NCBI RefSeq assembly: GCF_900115715.1
Contig: NZ_FOXM01000001.1
Span: forward strand, 124,001-188,000
Source: Geopseudomonas sagittaria
GTDB taxonomy: Bacteria; Pseudomonadota; Gammaproteobacteria; Pseudomonadales; Pseudomonadaceae
Reading direction: 5' to 3'
Length of the DNA stretch: 64,000 nucleotides
This document shows positions 1-13,406 of this stretch, one piece after another. The notes beneath the pieces are model-generated. The model was not told the origin of the DNA and did no database searches. It was given only the letters and a program-made list of their open reading frames with translations. Position 1 is the stretch's first letter, and each line of letters starts with the position of its first letter. Made by a program: the position numbers and the translations under genes.

Positions 1-974
1 GAGTCGTCGTAGTAGGTCACCCCGGCGCGCTCGCCCACCCACTGGCAGCGGTGGGCCAGCCCGGTGAAGCCGCGCAGGGTATCCAGCATCGGCGCCAGCG
101 GCAGGCCGACGGCATGACCGAGGGCCAGCGCCGCCAGGGCGTTGGCCTGGTTGTGGGCGCCACGGATCTTCAGCTCGCCTACCGGCATCAGCCTGGAGAA
201 CTGGAAGGCGAGAAACTTCTCGCCGCCCTCCTCGAGGATGCCGAAGGACTTGAAGTCCGGCTTGTCCAGGCCAAAGCTCCAGCACGGCACCTGGTCGGCG
301 ATCAGCGGCCGCGACAGCGGATCCTGGCGATTGATCACCACCTGGCGGGCACCGCGGAACACCCGGTGCTTGGCCAGATGGTAGGTCTGCAGGCCGCTGT
401 AGCGGTCCATGTGGTCATCGCTGACATTCAGGCAGGTGGCCACCTCGGCATTCAGCCGCTCGGTGCTTTCCAGCTGGAAGCTGGACAACTCGAGCACGTA
501 CAGCTCGACGTCATCGGCGAGCAGATCCAGCGCCGGCGTGCCGAGGTTGCCGCCCACCGCCACCTTCTTGCCGGCCGCCGCGGCCATTTCGCCGACCAGG
601 GTGGTCACGGTGCTCTTGGCGTTGGAGCCGGTGATGGCGACGATCGGCGCCTGGGCATGGCGCACGAACAGGTCGATATCGCCGGACAGCTTCACGCCGC
701 GGGCCGCCGCTTCCTGCAGCGCCGCGGTGGCCAGCGGCAGACCGGGACTGACGTACAGCTCGCTAGCGCGGCAGAGGAAGTCGACGTCCAGCGCGCCGCA
801 GCGCACTTCCACCTGCGGATACTCGGCCTGCAGGGTGGACAGTTCCGGCGGGCTGGGGCGGGTGTCGACCACCGCGAAGGGCACGCCCTGGCGGGCGAGG
901 AAGCGCACCAGCGACATGCCGCTCTTGCCGAGACCGACGACGATGCGGAACTGGTCGGAAGCAATCAGTGTCAT
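1..974 (-). CDS. murD: UDP-N-acetylmuramoyl-L-alanine--D-glutamate ligase MurD (3' end cut by window)
   Basis: Cytoplasmic Mur ligase that adds D-glutamate to UDP-MurNAc-L-Ala using ATP. The ATG is at 974 and about 324 codons are visible; the family is about 450 residues, so the C-terminal ligand-binding domain lies outside the window. Visible features are an N-terminal Rossmann-type start (VVGLGKSGMS) and the ATP-binding loop GSNAKST, encoded near 610-635, which differs from the usual GSNGKST by Ala for Gly. It is last of the visible dcw genes, six bases after mraY, so almost certainly cotranscribed with it. Identity is secure from motif, position and neighbours. Confidence 0.95.
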   Translation of the reverse strand, partial: MTLIASDQFRIVVGLGKSGMSLVRFLARQGVPFAVVDTRPSPPELSTLQAEYPQVEVRCGALDVDFLCRASELYVSPGLPLATAALQEAAARGVKLSGDIDLFVRHAQAPIVAITGSNAKSTVTTLVGEMAAAAGKKVAVGGNLGTPALDLLADDVELYVLELSSFQLESTERLNAEVATCLNVSDDHMDRYSGLQTYHLAKHRVFRGARQVVINRQDPLSRPLIADQVPCWSFGLDKPDFKSFGILEEGGEKFLAFQFSRLMPVGELKIRGAHNQANALAALALGHAVGLPLAPMLDTLRGFTGLAHRCQWVGERAGVTYYDD

Positions 975-980
975 CTGCGA

Positions 981-2063
981 TTACCTCAGCTTCAGGGTGG
1001 ACAGGCCGATCAGCACCAGCACCACGGTGATGATCCAGAAGCGCACGATCACCCGCGGCTCGGGCCAGCCCTTGAGTTCGAAATGGTGGTGGATCGGCGC
1101 CATGCGGAACACCCGGCGCCCGGTCAGCTTGAACGAGGCGACCTGGATCACCACCGACAGGGTTTCCATGACGAACACCCCGCCCATGATGAACAGCACC
1201 AGCTCCTGGCGGACGATCACCGCGATGGTGCCCAGCGCGGCGCCGAGGGCCAGGGCACCGACGTCGCCCATGAATACCTGGGCCGGATAGGTGTTGAACC
1301 ACAGGAAGCCCAGGCCGGCACCGATCAGCGCGCCGCAGAACACGATCAGCTCGCCGGCGCCCGGCACGTAGGGAATCAGCAGGTATTCGGCGAAGCGCAC
1401 GTTGCCCGCCAGGTAGCAGAAGATGCCCAGGGCGCCGCCGACCAGCACCGTCGGCAGGATTGCCAGGCCGTCGAGGCCGTCGGTGAGGTTCACCGCGTTG
1501 CTCGAGCCGACGATGACGAAGTAGGTCAGCACCACGAAGAGGATCCCCAGGGGGATCTCGATGTTCTTCAGCAGCGGCAGGAACAGGGTGGTTTCCACCG
1601 GGGTGGCAGCGGTCAGGTAGAGGAACAGCGCGGCGCCGAGACCGAACACCGACTGCCAGAAATACTTCCAGCGGCTCGGCAGGCCGCGGGAGTTCTTCTC
1701 GATCACCTTGCGGTAGTCGTCGACCCAGCCGATGGCGCCGAACAGCAGGGTCACCGCCAGCACCACCCACACGTAGCGGTTGGCGAGGTCGGCCCACAGC
1801 AGGGTGCTGATGGCGATGGAGGACAGGATCAGCGCGCCACCCATGGTCGGCGTGCCCTTCTTCGACAGGTGCGACTGCGGACCGTCGTCGCGCACCGCCT
1901 GGCCGATCTGGCGGCTGCGCAGGGTGTTGATCATCCAGGGACCCAGCCACAGCGACAGGGCCAGCGCGGTGAGCACGCCGAGGATCCCGCGCATGGTCAG
2001 GTACTGAAAGACCGCGAAGCCTTTGTGGAACTGTTGCAGATACTCGGCCAACAGCAGCAGCAT
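981..2063 (-). CDS. mraY: Phospho-N-acetylmuramoyl-pentapeptide transferase MraY
   Basis: Integral membrane enzyme that transfers phospho-MurNAc-pentapeptide from UDP to undecaprenyl phosphate, forming lipid I. The 360-residue product has the family's length and about ten hydrophobic segments. It carries the family signatures: a DDY-containing loop (GWVDDYRK), [19 protein letters not shown] and the histidine-rich PIHHHFE loop. It starts directly after the murF stop and ends just before murD, consistent with tight translational coupling inside the dcw operon. Confidence 0.98.
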   Translation of the reverse strand: MLLLLAEYLQQFHKGFAVFQYLTMRGILGVLTALALSLWLGPWMINTLRSRQIGQAVRDDGPQSHLSKKGTPTMGGALILSSIAISTLLWADLANRYVWVVLAVTLLFGAIGWVDDYRKVIEKNSRGLPSRWKYFWQSVFGLGAALFLYLTAATPVETTLFLPLLKNIEIPLGILFVVLTYFVIVGSSNAVNLTDGLDGLAILPTVLVGGALGIFCYLAGNVRFAEYLLIPYVPGAGELIVFCGALIGAGLGFLWFNTYPAQVFMGDVGALALGAALGTIAVIVRQELVLFIMGGVFVMETLSVVIQVASFKLTGRRVFRMAPIHHHFELKGWPEPRVIVRFWIITVVLVLIGLSTLKLR

Positions 2064-3440
2064 TTAGTGTTCTCCAGCACTGGCACAGAACGCAGCCACG
2101 ACGTTTTCCATCGCCGCGCTGCGCGAGCCTTTGATCAACAGGGTGGTTTCCGGAGACTGTTCGGCAGCCAGCACGGCAATCAGTTCAGCCTGATCGGCAA
2201 AATGTCGCGCGCCGGTACCGAACTCACTGACCGCATGGGCCATCTGCGGACCAACGGCATACAGCGCCGAGACCTTGCCACGGGCATAGGCGCCCACCTC
2301 GCGGTGACTCGCCTCGGCCCAGGCGCCCAGCTCGGCCATGTCGCCGAGCACCAGGACGGTGCGTCCGGAAAAGCCGGCCAGTATATCAATCGCCGCCTTG
2401 ATTGACGCGGGATTGGCGTTGTAACTGTCGTCGATAACCCGCATTCCAGACGGCGCCAGCTGTGCCAGGGCGCGACCCTTGACCGGCTGCAGGTTTTCCA
2501 GCCCGGCACGGATCGCTGCCGGCGCCACGCCGAGGGCATGGGCAGCCGCCGCCGCGGCCAGGGCGTTGGCCACGTTGTGCTCGCCGAGCAGGTTGAGCTG
2601 GATGCGCCGCTCGCCGAACGGACCGACCAAGGTGAAGGCCGGGCAGCCGCGGGCGTCGCGGCCCAGGTCGCGGGCGGTGAAATCGGCGGGGGCGTGCAGG
2701 GCGAAGCTCAGCACGCGGCGCGCGCCGGCGCGCTGCGCCCAGCGGGCAAAGGCCGGATCGTCGCGATTGAGCACCGCCACGCCGTCGGCGTCCAGCCCCT
2801 CGAGAATCTCGCCCTTGGCCTCGACGATCTTTTCCGGTCCGCCGAACTCGCCGACATGCGCGGTGCCGGCGTTGGTGATGATGGTCACCTGCGGACGGGT
2901 CAGGCCGACGGTATAGGCGATCTCGCCGACATGCGAGGCGCCCAGCTCGATCACCGCGCTGCGGTGCTGCGGCGCCAGTTCGAGCAGGGTCAGCGGCGCA
3001 CCGAGATCGTTGTTGAGATTGCCGCGGGTGGCCAGCACCGCCTCGCTGTCGCCGCCGTGGTCGGCACGCAGGATGCTGGCGAGCATCTCCTTGACCGTGG
3101 TCTTGCCGCTGGAACCGGTGACCGCCGCCACCCGGCCACGGAACGCGGCGCGATTCAGCGCGCCGAGCCGGCCAAGGGCCAGACGGGTGTCGGCGACCAC
3201 CAGTTGCGGCAGCTCGACCTCCTCGACCTCATGCTCCACCAGCGCCGCGGCGGCACTCTTGCTGGCCACCTGCTCGAGATAGTCGTGGCCGTCGAAGCGT
3301 TCGCCGCTGAGGGCGACGAACAGCTGCCCGGGTTCGATCGAGCGACTGTCGATGCTCACGCCACTGAAGAAGGCATCGGCCCCGGCCAGTTTTCCCTTCA
3401 GTGCTCCCAGCACACTGCTCAGCATCCAGGCTTCAAGCAT
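2064..3440 (-). CDS. murF: UDP-N-acetylmuramoyl-tripeptide--D-alanyl-D-alanine ligase MurF
   Basis: ATP-dependent Mur ligase that adds D-Ala-D-Ala to complete the UDP-MurNAc-pentapeptide in the cytoplasm. The 458 residues match family length. The ATP-binding loop GSSGKTT is at residues 109-115, and the central-domain motif ITNAGTAHVGEFGG and the C-terminal DDSYNANPAS stretch are present. The start codon overlaps the 3' end of murE by 8 bp, indicating translational coupling. Cotranscribed with murE upstream and mraY downstream. Confidence 0.98.
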   Translation of the reverse strand: MLEAWMLSSVLGALKGKLAGADAFFSGVSIDSRSIEPGQLFVALSGERFDGHDYLEQVASKSAAAALVEHEVEEVELPQLVVADTRLALGRLGALNRAAFRGRVAAVTGSSGKTTVKEMLASILRADHGGDSEAVLATRGNLNNDLGAPLTLLELAPQHRSAVIELGASHVGEIAYTVGLTRPQVTIITNAGTAHVGEFGGPEKIVEAKGEILEGLDADGVAVLNRDDPAFARWAQRAGARRVLSFALHAPADFTARDLGRDARGCPAFTLVGPFGERRIQLNLLGEHNVANALAAAAAAHALGVAPAAIRAGLENLQPVKGRALAQLAPSGMRVIDDSYNANPASIKAAIDILAGFSGRTVLVLGDMAELGAWAEASHREVGAYARGKVSALYAVGPQMAHAVSEFGTGARHFADQAELIAVLAAEQSPETTLLIKGSRSAAMENVVAAFCASAGEH

Positions 3441-4898
3441 CCTGCACCTCGCGGGCGGCCAGCGCAGCGGCGGCCTGTTCGATATCGGAGAACGGGTGAC
3501 GCACCCCGTCGATTTCCTGGTAATCCTCGTGGCCCTTGCCGGCCAGCAGGATCACGTCGTCGGCCGTGGCCGCCGCGATCAGCTGGTCAATCGCTGCGCC
3601 ACGACCGGGGACGAAGTGCACCCGCTCGGGCTCGCGGAAGCCGGCGCGGATGTCGGCGATGATCTGCGCGCAGGGCTCGCTGCGCGGGTTGTCGTCGGTC
3701 ACCCAGACGCCGTCGGCCAGCCCCTCGACCGCGGCGGCCATCAGCGGGCGCTTGCCGCGATCACGGTCGCCGCCGCAGCCGAACAGGCACAGCAGGCGGC
3801 CACGGGTGTGCGGGCGCAGCGCCTCGAGGACCTTTTCCAGGGCATCCGGGGTGTGCGCGTAATCCACCACCACCAGCGGCTGGGCGCCGCCGCCGAGGCG
3901 CTGCATGCGCCCCTGCGGCCCCTGCAGCTGCGGCAGGACATGGAGAATCTCGTCCAGCGGATGGTTCAGACCCATCAGTGCACCGACCACCGCCAGCAGG
4001 TTGCTCAGGTTGAAGCGCCCCAGCAGCGGGCTGACCAGCAGGCCGTCGCCCTGGGCGGTCACCAGGCGGGCGCGCACGCCCGCCTCGCTGAACTCGGCTT
4101 CGGCGCAGTACAGCGTCGCCTGCGGGTCGATCAGGCTGTAGCTGATCAGCCGCGACGGCGCCTCGCGCCCAGCCAGCTGGCGACCGAACAGGTCGTCGAG
4201 ATTGATTACCCGACAGCACAGGCCCGGCCAGGCAAACAGGCGCGCCTTGGTCTCGCCGTAGGTCGCCATGTCGCCGTGATAGTCGAGATGGTCGCGCGAC
4301 AGGTTGGTGAACACCGCCACGTCGAAGTCCAGCCCCTCGACCCGGCCCTGGTCCAGGCCGTGGGACGACACTTCCATCGCCACCGCCTTGGCCCCAGCCT
4401 GCTTCAGGCGGGCCAGCTGGGCCTGCACCGCCAGCGGGTCGGGAGTGGTGTGGCGACCGCTCTGCAGGTTGTCGTGGAAGCCGACGCCCAGGGTGCCGAT
4501 CAGACCGCAACGCTGGCCGAGCAGGTCGAGCGCCTGGGCGAGCAGTTGGCTGACGCTGGTCTTGCCGTTGGTGCCGGTAACCCCGACCAGCTCCAGGCTG
4601 CGACTGGGGTCGCCGTAGAAGCGTCCGGCAATCGCCGACAACTGAGCCGCCAGGCCCTTGACCGGCACCATCACCACCGCCTCGGACGGCGGGATAGCCA
4701 CCGCGCCTTCGGCCTCGTAGGCAATCGCCGCGGCCCCCCGGGCGATGGCATCGGCGATGTAGGCCCGGCCATCGCTGTGGTGGCCGGGAATGGCCAGAAA
4801 CAGGTCGCCCGGACGCAGGGCCCGGCTGTCCAGGCTCAACTCGCGAATCAGCGCGTCACGCCGCGCCTCGGGAAACATCTTGAGCAGACTCATCGGCA

Positions 4899-4899
<1 letters not shown>
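3433..4899 (-). CDS. murE: UDP-N-acetylmuramoyl-L-alanyl-D-glutamate--2,6-diaminopimelate ligase MurE
   Basis: Mur ligase adding meso-diaminopimelate as the third residue of the peptide stem. The protein is 488 residues with the ATP loop GTNGKTS at 109-115. The DNPR motif (in VTDDNPRSEP) is the known signature for meso-DAP rather than lysine specificity, as expected for a Gram-negative wall. The start ATG shares one base with the ftsI stop (TGATG), so the two genes are translationally coupled. The chosen start (MPMSLLKMFP) matches the Pseudomonas N-terminus as I remember it. Confidence 0.98.
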
Positions 4900-7866
<2,967 letters not shown>

Positions 7867-7867
7867 A

Positions 7868-8323
7868 TCAAAGAGTCAGGTTGAGTAATTCGTCCGGCAG
7901 ACCGCCGGGGCTCTTGATGGCCTGGAGATCCTCCGCGCAGCGCGCATCCCAGGCTTGCTCGTCCCACAACTGGAACTTGTTGAGTTGGCCGACCAGTACC
8001 GCGCGCTTATCCAGCCCCGCGTACTCACGCAGCCGCGGTGGCACCAGAAAGCGCCCCGCCGCATCCAACTCCAGATCCACCGCATTGCCGATCAGCAGGC
8101 GCTGCAAACGGCGGTTCTCTTCGCGCAGCGACGGCAACTCGCGCAGCTTGGTCTCGATCAATTCCCATTCGGTCAGGGGATAAACGCTCAGGCAGGGATC
8201 GACGGCATCGATAGTCACGATGAGCTGGCCAGCACAGCGCGCCATGAACTCGTCGCGATACCGGCTCGGCATCGTCAGACGACCCTTGGCGTCAAGACTT
8301 ATGGCATTGGCTCCGCGAAACAC
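7868..8323 (-). CDS. mraZ: Transcriptional regulator MraZ
   Basis: DNA-binding regulator with two AbrB-like SpoVT domains that in E. coli represses its own dcw operon. I place the start at a GTG (8323), giving 151 residues beginning [15 protein letters not shown] after the initiator. A GGGGGAG ribosome site sits about seven bases upstream. An in-frame ATG at 8380 lies within the MraZ box array and would add 19 unconserved residues. The motifs [15 protein letters not shown] and [18 protein letters not shown] mark the two repeats. First gene of the dcw operon. Confidence 0.96.
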   Translation of the reverse strand: MFRGANAISLDAKGRLTMPSRYRDEFMARCAGQLIVTIDAVDPCLSVYPLTEWELIETKLRELPSLREENRRLQRLLIGNAVDLELDAAGRFLVPPRLREYAGLDKRAVLVGQLNKFQLWDEQAWDARCAEDLQAIKSPGGLPDELLNLTL

Positions 8324-8360
8324 GACGGCAACTCCCCCAGTGGACAGCCTTATATAGCTG

Positions 8361-8400
8361 ATAAATCCACTTTCACCCACTTTCCCCCACCCTCACACAC
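8361..8400 (-). promoter_or_regulatory. MraZ box array upstream of mraZ
   Basis: Read on the minus strand, this 40-bp tract is four consecutive 10-mers each beginning GTG: GTGTGTGAGG, GTGGGGGAAA, GTGGGTGAAA and GTGGATTTAT. The last three fit the known MraZ operator, TGGGN-type repeats with 5-nt spacers. They lie just downstream of a sigma70 promoter and about 40 bases upstream of the mraZ start, so occupancy should block initiation or clearance. Binding is inferred from the E. coli precedent. The first 10-mer is the weakest match. Confidence 0.8.
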
Positions 8401-8428
8401 TATAGGAACCCCCCCTTGACCCAGTCAA
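8399..8428 (-). promoter_or_regulatory. Sigma70 promoter of the dcw operon (mraZ)
   Basis: On the minus strand a TTGACT -35 (8423-8428) is separated by 18 bases from a TATAGT -10 (8399-8404). The spacer contains a run of seven G. Transcription would begin near 8392, inside the MraZ box array. This is the best promoter match in the 311-bp gap between rnpB and mraZ. Confidence 0.75.
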
Positions 8429-8634
8429 GGCGGGCCCCACAGGAAAAACCCTTACTGGACCGCAACTTAGAGAGGAGGCCGACAGACGGAAATTGAGGGA
8501 CAGTGAATCCGAGGGATAAAGTCAATTAGCAGCAAGGGGCCACGCCCCGAACTTAAAGTTCTTCATGAAGGGCAATAGCATTTTGGAATTAAAAAGGGCG
8601 GGCAACAGCGACAATAGCGGAGGGATAAAAAGGA
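8429..8634. other. Non-coding stretch between rnpB and the mraZ promoter
   Basis: Part of the 311-bp gene-free region 8324-8634. It is less GC-rich than its surroundings and holds no credible reading frame. Visible elements are a small GGGGC-CAC-GCCCC hairpin near 8537-8549, an adjacent near-palindrome (GAACTTAAAGTTC) and several A/T runs. On the minus strand this lies downstream of rnpB, so it may hold its trailer and termination signals, but I cannot assign a function. Confidence 0.5.
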
Positions 8635-8980
8635 GGAGAGCCGGCCTGTAAGCCGGGTTTTGTCGAGGACAGTCATTCCTCTAGGACCGCCATCACTGAC
8701 GGCCTCAAGCAACCTACCCGGATCCAGCGCGGGCCACGCCAATGGATCCCTATTTGGTCTTGCTCCGAGTGGGGTTTACCTAGCCACGAACTGTTGCCAG
8801 TCGTGCGGTGCGCTCTTACCGCACCTTTTCACCCTTACCGGCGCTTGCGCGCTTAGGCGGTTATTTTCTGTGGCACTTTCCGTAGGCTCGCGCCTCCCAG
8901 GCGTTACCTGGCACTCTGCCCTATGGAGCCCGGACTTTCCTCCCCCCTGCAAGCAGGGCGGCGACTGTCCAGCCGACTCT
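8635..8980 (-). ncRNA. rnpB: RNase P RNA, class A
   Basis: Catalytic RNA subunit of ribonuclease P, which matures tRNA 5' ends. The minus strand shows the universal elements: a 5' AGAGTCGGCTGGACAGTCGC, then GGAGGAAAGTCCGGGCTCC (P4 region), GGGTAAGGGTGAAAAGGTGC-type and TAAACCCCACTCGG stretches, and the terminal GCCGG/CCGGC P1-type pairing followed by TCTCC. The length of about 346 nt fits gammaproteobacterial rnpB. Position between rsmI and mraZ matches other pseudomonads. The ends are set by alignment to remembered Pseudomonas sequence and may be off by a few bases. Confidence 0.97.
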
Positions 8981-8989
8981 CCGGCGCGC

Positions 8990-9018
8990 AGGGTACTCAC
9001 TGCGCGCGCGGATAACAA
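8990..9018 (-). promoter_or_regulatory. Promoter of rnpB
   Basis: TTGTTA (-35, 9013-9018) and TACCCT (-10, 8990-8995) with a 17-base spacer on the minus strand. The expected start lies at about 8980-8983, matching the rnpB 5' end. A GC-rich discriminator (GCGCGCCG) follows, typical of stable RNA promoters. The promoter begins just downstream of the rsmI stop at 9021. Confidence 0.65.
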
Positions 9019-9020
9019 GC

Positions 9021-9875
9021 TCAATCCGCGGCCTTCTGTCGCTCCAGCGCCTGCTGGTAGAGCAGGTTCTTGCGCACCCCGGTGATTTTCGCGGCCAGCG
9101 CCGCCGCCCGCTTGAGCGGCAGTTCGGCCAGCAGCAGGTCGAGCACCCGCAGCGCCTCGGCGCTCAGCGCGTCCTCGCCCTCCGGCGCCTGCCAGCCCTC
9201 GACCAGCAGCACGCACTCGCCACGCTGCTGGTTGCTGTCGGCCGCCACCCAGTCATGCAGCTCGCCGAGCGGCGCTCCCTTGATGGTCTCGAAGGTCTTG
9301 GTCAGCTCGCGCCCCAGCACCGCCGGGCGCTCGACGCCAAACAGCTCGCGCAGGTCGGCCAGGCATTCGAGCAGGCGGTGCGGCGCTTCGTAGAAGATCA
9401 GCGTGCGCGGCTCCTCCACCACGGCCTGCAGGCGTTGCCGGCGCGCGGTGCTGCGCGCCGGCAGGAAACCCTCGAAGACGAAGCGGTCGGACGGCAGACC
9501 GGAGGCCGACAGGGCCGCGATCAGCGCACAGGCACCGGGCACCGGCACCACGCGCACGCCGGCGGCGCGCGCATTGCGCACCAGGTGATAGCCGGGATCG
9601 GAAATCAGCGGTGTGCCGGCGTCCGACACCAGGGCCAGGTCGTCACCGCCCAGCAGGCGCTGGACCAGCCGCGAGCCTTCCTCGCGCTCATTGTGCTCGT
9701 GGCAGGCGGTCAGCGGCGTATTGATACCGAAGTGCTGCAGCAGACGGGCGCTGTGGCGGGTGTCCTCGGCGGCGATCAGCTTCACCTCGCGCAGCACGCG
9801 CAGCGCCCGCGCACTGATGTCCTCGAGATTGCCGATCGGCGTGGCCACGACATAAAGGGTACCCGGAGCGTTCAC
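9021..9875 (-). CDS. rsmI: 16S rRNA (cytidine(1402)-2'-O)-methyltransferase RsmI
   Basis: Tetrapyrrole-methylase-fold enzyme that 2'-O-methylates C1402 of 16S rRNA. Motifs: [45 protein letters not shown] and [19 protein letters not shown] chose a GTG start at 9875 (284 residues) because a GGGATGG ribosome-site-like run precedes it, and because the upstream ATG at 9908 overlaps a possible -10 (TACAAT, 9907-9912). The ATG start would give 295 residues with an unconserved leader. Divergent from lpoA across about 120 bp. Confidence 0.93.
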   Translation of the reverse strand: MNAPGTLYVVATPIGNLEDISARALRVLREVKLIAAEDTRHSARLLQHFGINTPLTACHEHNEREEGSRLVQRLLGGDDLALVSDAGTPLISDPGYHLVRNARAAGVRVVPVPGACALIAALSASGLPSDRFVFEGFLPARSTARRQRLQAVVEEPRTLIFYEAPHRLLECLADLRELFGVERPAVLGRELTKTFETIKGAPLGELHDWVAADSNQQRGECVLLVEGWQAPEGEDALSAEALRVLDLLLAELPLKRAAALAAKITGVRKNLLYQQALERQKAAD

Positions 9876-9956
9876 ATCGCCATCCCGTTGCCAGACAAAG
9901 TGCGGCATTGTAGCGGGTTTCGCCGCGGCAAGATCGCACCCGCTTCGGGGCTTGGG

Positions 9957-9962
9957 TACAAT
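9957..9962 (+). promoter_or_regulatory. Possible -10 element for lpoA
   Basis: TACAAT lies 36 bases upstream of the lpoA ATG in the divergent rsmI-lpoA gap. No convincing -35 is present at 16-18 bases, so this is a weak call based on the hexamer and position only. Confidence 0.35.
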
Positions 9963-9998
9963 TGCCCCCTTTCAAGCCTGCGAATCGGAATCTCCCCC

Positions 9999-11804
9999 AT
10001 GATCGCCAGACTGCGCCCCCTTCCCGTCCTCTGCCTGGCCGCCCTGCTGAGCGCCTGTGCCGGCAAGCAAACCGCCGGCCTCGGCGAACTGCCGGGCCAG
10101 CCCCAGGGCAGCACTGCGCAGCTGCTGCAACAGGCCGCGCAAGGCAAGCCGGAACAGGCCATCCTGCTGCGCCTGGCTGCCGCCGACCAGGCGCTGGCCC
10201 AGCGCGACCTGGCCCAGAGCCAGCAGATCCTCGACCTGCTGAATATCGACGAACTGAAACCAGCCCAGCAGATCTTCGCCAGCACCCTGCAGGCCGAACT
10301 GGCCTTGGCGCGCAACAAGCCCAAGGCCGCCCTGCAGGCCCTACAGCACCCGAGCTTCGCCCGCCTCGGCGAGCTGCCGCTCAGCCAGCAGACCCGCAGC
10401 CAGCTGGCTCGCGCCAACGCCCTGCAGGCCGACCAGCAGCCGCTGGCCGCCGCCCGCGAGCGCGTGTTCATCGCCCCGCTGCTGGAGGGCCAGGCCGCCG
10501 CCGGCAACCACGAAGCGATCTGGGCCCTGGTATCCGGCCTTTCCAGCACCCAGCTGGGCAGCGCCGAGCCAACCGGCGACGACCTCGCCGGCTGGCTCGA
10601 GCTGGCCGCCCTCGCCCGCAGTAATGCCACGCCAGCCCAGCAGGTCACGCGCATCGGCGAGTGGCAGGCCCAGCATCCGCAACACCCGGCGGCCCGCCAG
10701 CTGCCGCAGGCCCTGGTCGCCCTGCAGGAAATCGCCGCCCGCCCGCTGACCCGCATCGCCCTGCTGCTGCCGAGCCAGGGCCCTCTCGCCGGTCCGGCGC
10801 AGGCGCTGCGCGACGGCTTCCTGGCGGCGCACTACCAGAGCGGCAGCGAAGTGCACATCAGCCTGCACGACAGCAGCAACCTGACCAACCTGAACGACTT
10901 CTACCGCCAGGCGCAGGCCGCCGGCGTGCAACTGGTGGTCGGCCCGCTGGAAAAGCCGCTGGTCGGCCAGCTCAGCCAGCAGGAGCAACTGCCGATCCCC
11001 ACCCTGGCCCTCAACTACAACGAGAGCGGCGCCGAAGGTCCGGCACAGCTGTTCCAGTTCGGCCTCGCCGCCGAGGACGAGGCCCGCGCCGTCGCCGCGC
11101 GCGCCTGGCAGGACGGTCAGCGCCGCGCCGTGGCCATGGTGCCGAGTGGCGCCTGGGGCAACCGCGTGCTGGCCGCCTTCCGCCAGGACTGGGAAGCCCG
11201 CGGCGGCAGCCTGATCGCCGCCGAACACGTCGACCAGCCGGTGCGCCTGGCCCAGCAGATCGCCGACCTGCTCCAGCTGCGCGCCAGTGAGGCGCGCGCC
11301 AAGCGTCTGAGCGAGACCCTGGGCAGTCCCGTCGAGGCCCAGCCGGCGCGCCGCCAGGATGTCGATTTCGTGTTCCTGGCCGCCACCCCGGCGCAGGCCC
11401 GGCAGATCAAGCCGACCCTGGCCTTCCAGTACGCCGGCGACCTGCCGGTGTATGCCACCTCGCACCTGTTCAGCGGCAGCAACGACCCCAGCGAGAACCT
11501 CGACCTCGACGGCATCCGCTTCTGCGAAACCCCCTGGCTGCTCGGCGAGCCTGACCCGCTGCGCGAACAGGTCGTTGGCCAGTGGCCAGCGGCGGCTGGC
11601 AGCCTGGGCCGCCTGTACGCCATGGGCGCCGACGCCTACCGCCTGGCCCCGCGCCTGGGCCAGCTGCAGACCCTGCCGAGCTCGCGCCTCGACGGGCTGT
11701 CCGGCAGCCTGAGCCTGGCTCCCGGCCAGCGCATCGTGCGCAGCCTGCCGTGGGCGGAGTACCGCAACGGCCAGGTCTATCGTCTGGAAACCGCCACGCA
11801 GTGA
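9999..11804 (+). CDS. lpoA: Penicillin-binding protein activator LpoA (LppC family lipoprotein)
   Basis: Outer-membrane lipoprotein that stimulates class A PBPs (PBP1a in E. coli). The product is 601 residues from the ATG at 9999, with a signal peptide ending in the lipobox LLSAC (lipidated C20). An alpha-helical N-terminal half rich in Ala/Gln/Leu (TPR-like) follows, and from about residue 245 a periplasmic-binding-protein-like domain (RIALLLPSQGPLAGPAQALR onward). An in-frame extension to 9255 runs antisense through rsmI and is not real. The start of yraN overlaps its stop, so lpoA leads a four-gene operon. Confidence 0.94.
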   Translation: MIARLRPLPVLCLAALLSACAGKQTAGLGELPGQPQGSTAQLLQQAAQGKPEQAILLRLAAADQALAQRDLAQSQQILDLLNIDELKPAQQIFASTLQAELALARNKPKAALQALQHPSFARLGELPLSQQTRSQLARANALQADQQPLAAARERVFIAPLLEGQAAAGNHEAIWALVSGLSSTQLGSAEPTGDDLAGWLELAALARSNATPAQQVTRIGEWQAQHPQHPAARQLPQALVALQEIAARPLTRIALLLPSQGPLAGPAQALRDGFLAAHYQSGSEVHISLHDSSNLTNLNDFYRQAQAAGVQLVVGPLEKPLVGQLSQQEQLPIPTLALNYNESGAEGPAQLFQFGLAAEDEARAVAARAWQDGQRRAVAMVPSGAWGNRVLAAFRQDWEARGGSLIAAEHVDQPVRLAQQIADLLQLRASEARAKRLSETLGSPVEAQPARRQDVDFVFLAATPAQARQIKPTLAFQYAGDLPVYATSHLFSGSNDPSENLDLDGIRFCETPWLLGEPDPLREQVVGQWPAAAGSLGRLYAMGADAYRLAPRLGQLQTLPSSRLDGLSGSLSLAPGQRIVRSLPWAEYRNGQVYRLETATQ

Positions 11805-12175
11805 GCGACACTCCACGCCAGGCCATTGGCCAGGCCGCCGAAGGCTGGGCGCTGACCCATCTGGAGGAGCACGGCCTGCGCCTGCTGGCGCGCAACTGGC
11901 GCTGCCGCCTCGGCGAGCTGGATCTGGTCATGCTCGACGGCGATACCGTAGTATTCGTTGAAGTGCGTTATCGACGCCATAACGCCTGGGGCGGCGCCGA
12001 AGCCAGCGTCGACGCGCGCAAGCGTGCCCGCGTCAGCGCCGCTGCCCAGGTTTTCCTGCAACAGCAACCGCGCTGGGCCCGCCGCCCCTGCCGGTTCGAT
12101 GTAGTCGCGCTCGGCCCCGCCGAACGTGACTCGCCCCCGCGGCTGAACTGGATCCGCAGCGCGTTCGACGCCTGA
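11801..12175 (+). CDS. yraN: UPF0102 family protein YraN
   Basis: Small nuclease-fold protein of unproven function, 124 residues starting with GTG at 11801, which overlaps the lpoA stop (GTGA). The restriction-endonuclease-like core is visible: NWRCRLGELDLVMLDGDTVVFVEVRYR, with the E-x-D...E-V-R pattern expected of the PD-(D/E)XK fold. Its conserved location next to lpoA and rsmI is known across gammaproteobacteria. No role should be assumed beyond a possible DNA-processing activity. Confidence 0.92.
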   Translation: MSDTPRQAIGQAAEGWALTHLEEHGLRLLARNWRCRLGELDLVMLDGDTVVFVEVRYRRHNAWGGAEASVDARKRARVSAAAQVFLQQQPRWARRPCRFDVVALGPAERDSPPRLNWIRSAFDA

Positions 12176-13323
<1,148 letters not shown>

Positions 13324-13351
13324 CGCCAGCCGGCAACACACGCAGAACCCA

Positions 13352-13396
13352 GGCACAAAAAAGGCGATCCGCAGATCGCCTTTTTTGTTTTGTGCC
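13352..13396. terminator. Bidirectional terminator between dolP and sspB
   Basis: Long hairpin: AAGGCGATC / GATCGCCTT with a GCA-type loop, flanked by A-run and T-run, and extended by outer GGCACAAAA / TTTTGTGCC arms. It serves the convergent dolP (plus) and sspB (minus). Confidence 0.9.
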
Positions 13397-13406
13397 TGCC
13401 GGCAGC

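Noticed and set aside
51-2405. Long plus-strand open frame (784 codons) opposite murD, mraY and murF
   Set aside because: It is antisense to three clear dcw genes, is rich in Gln/His/Arg/Ala as expected from GC-rich antisense frames, and matches no family.
8660-9085. Open frame within the rnpB region
   Set aside because: The sequence is the RNase P RNA; the frame is coincidental and extends into rsmI on the other strand.
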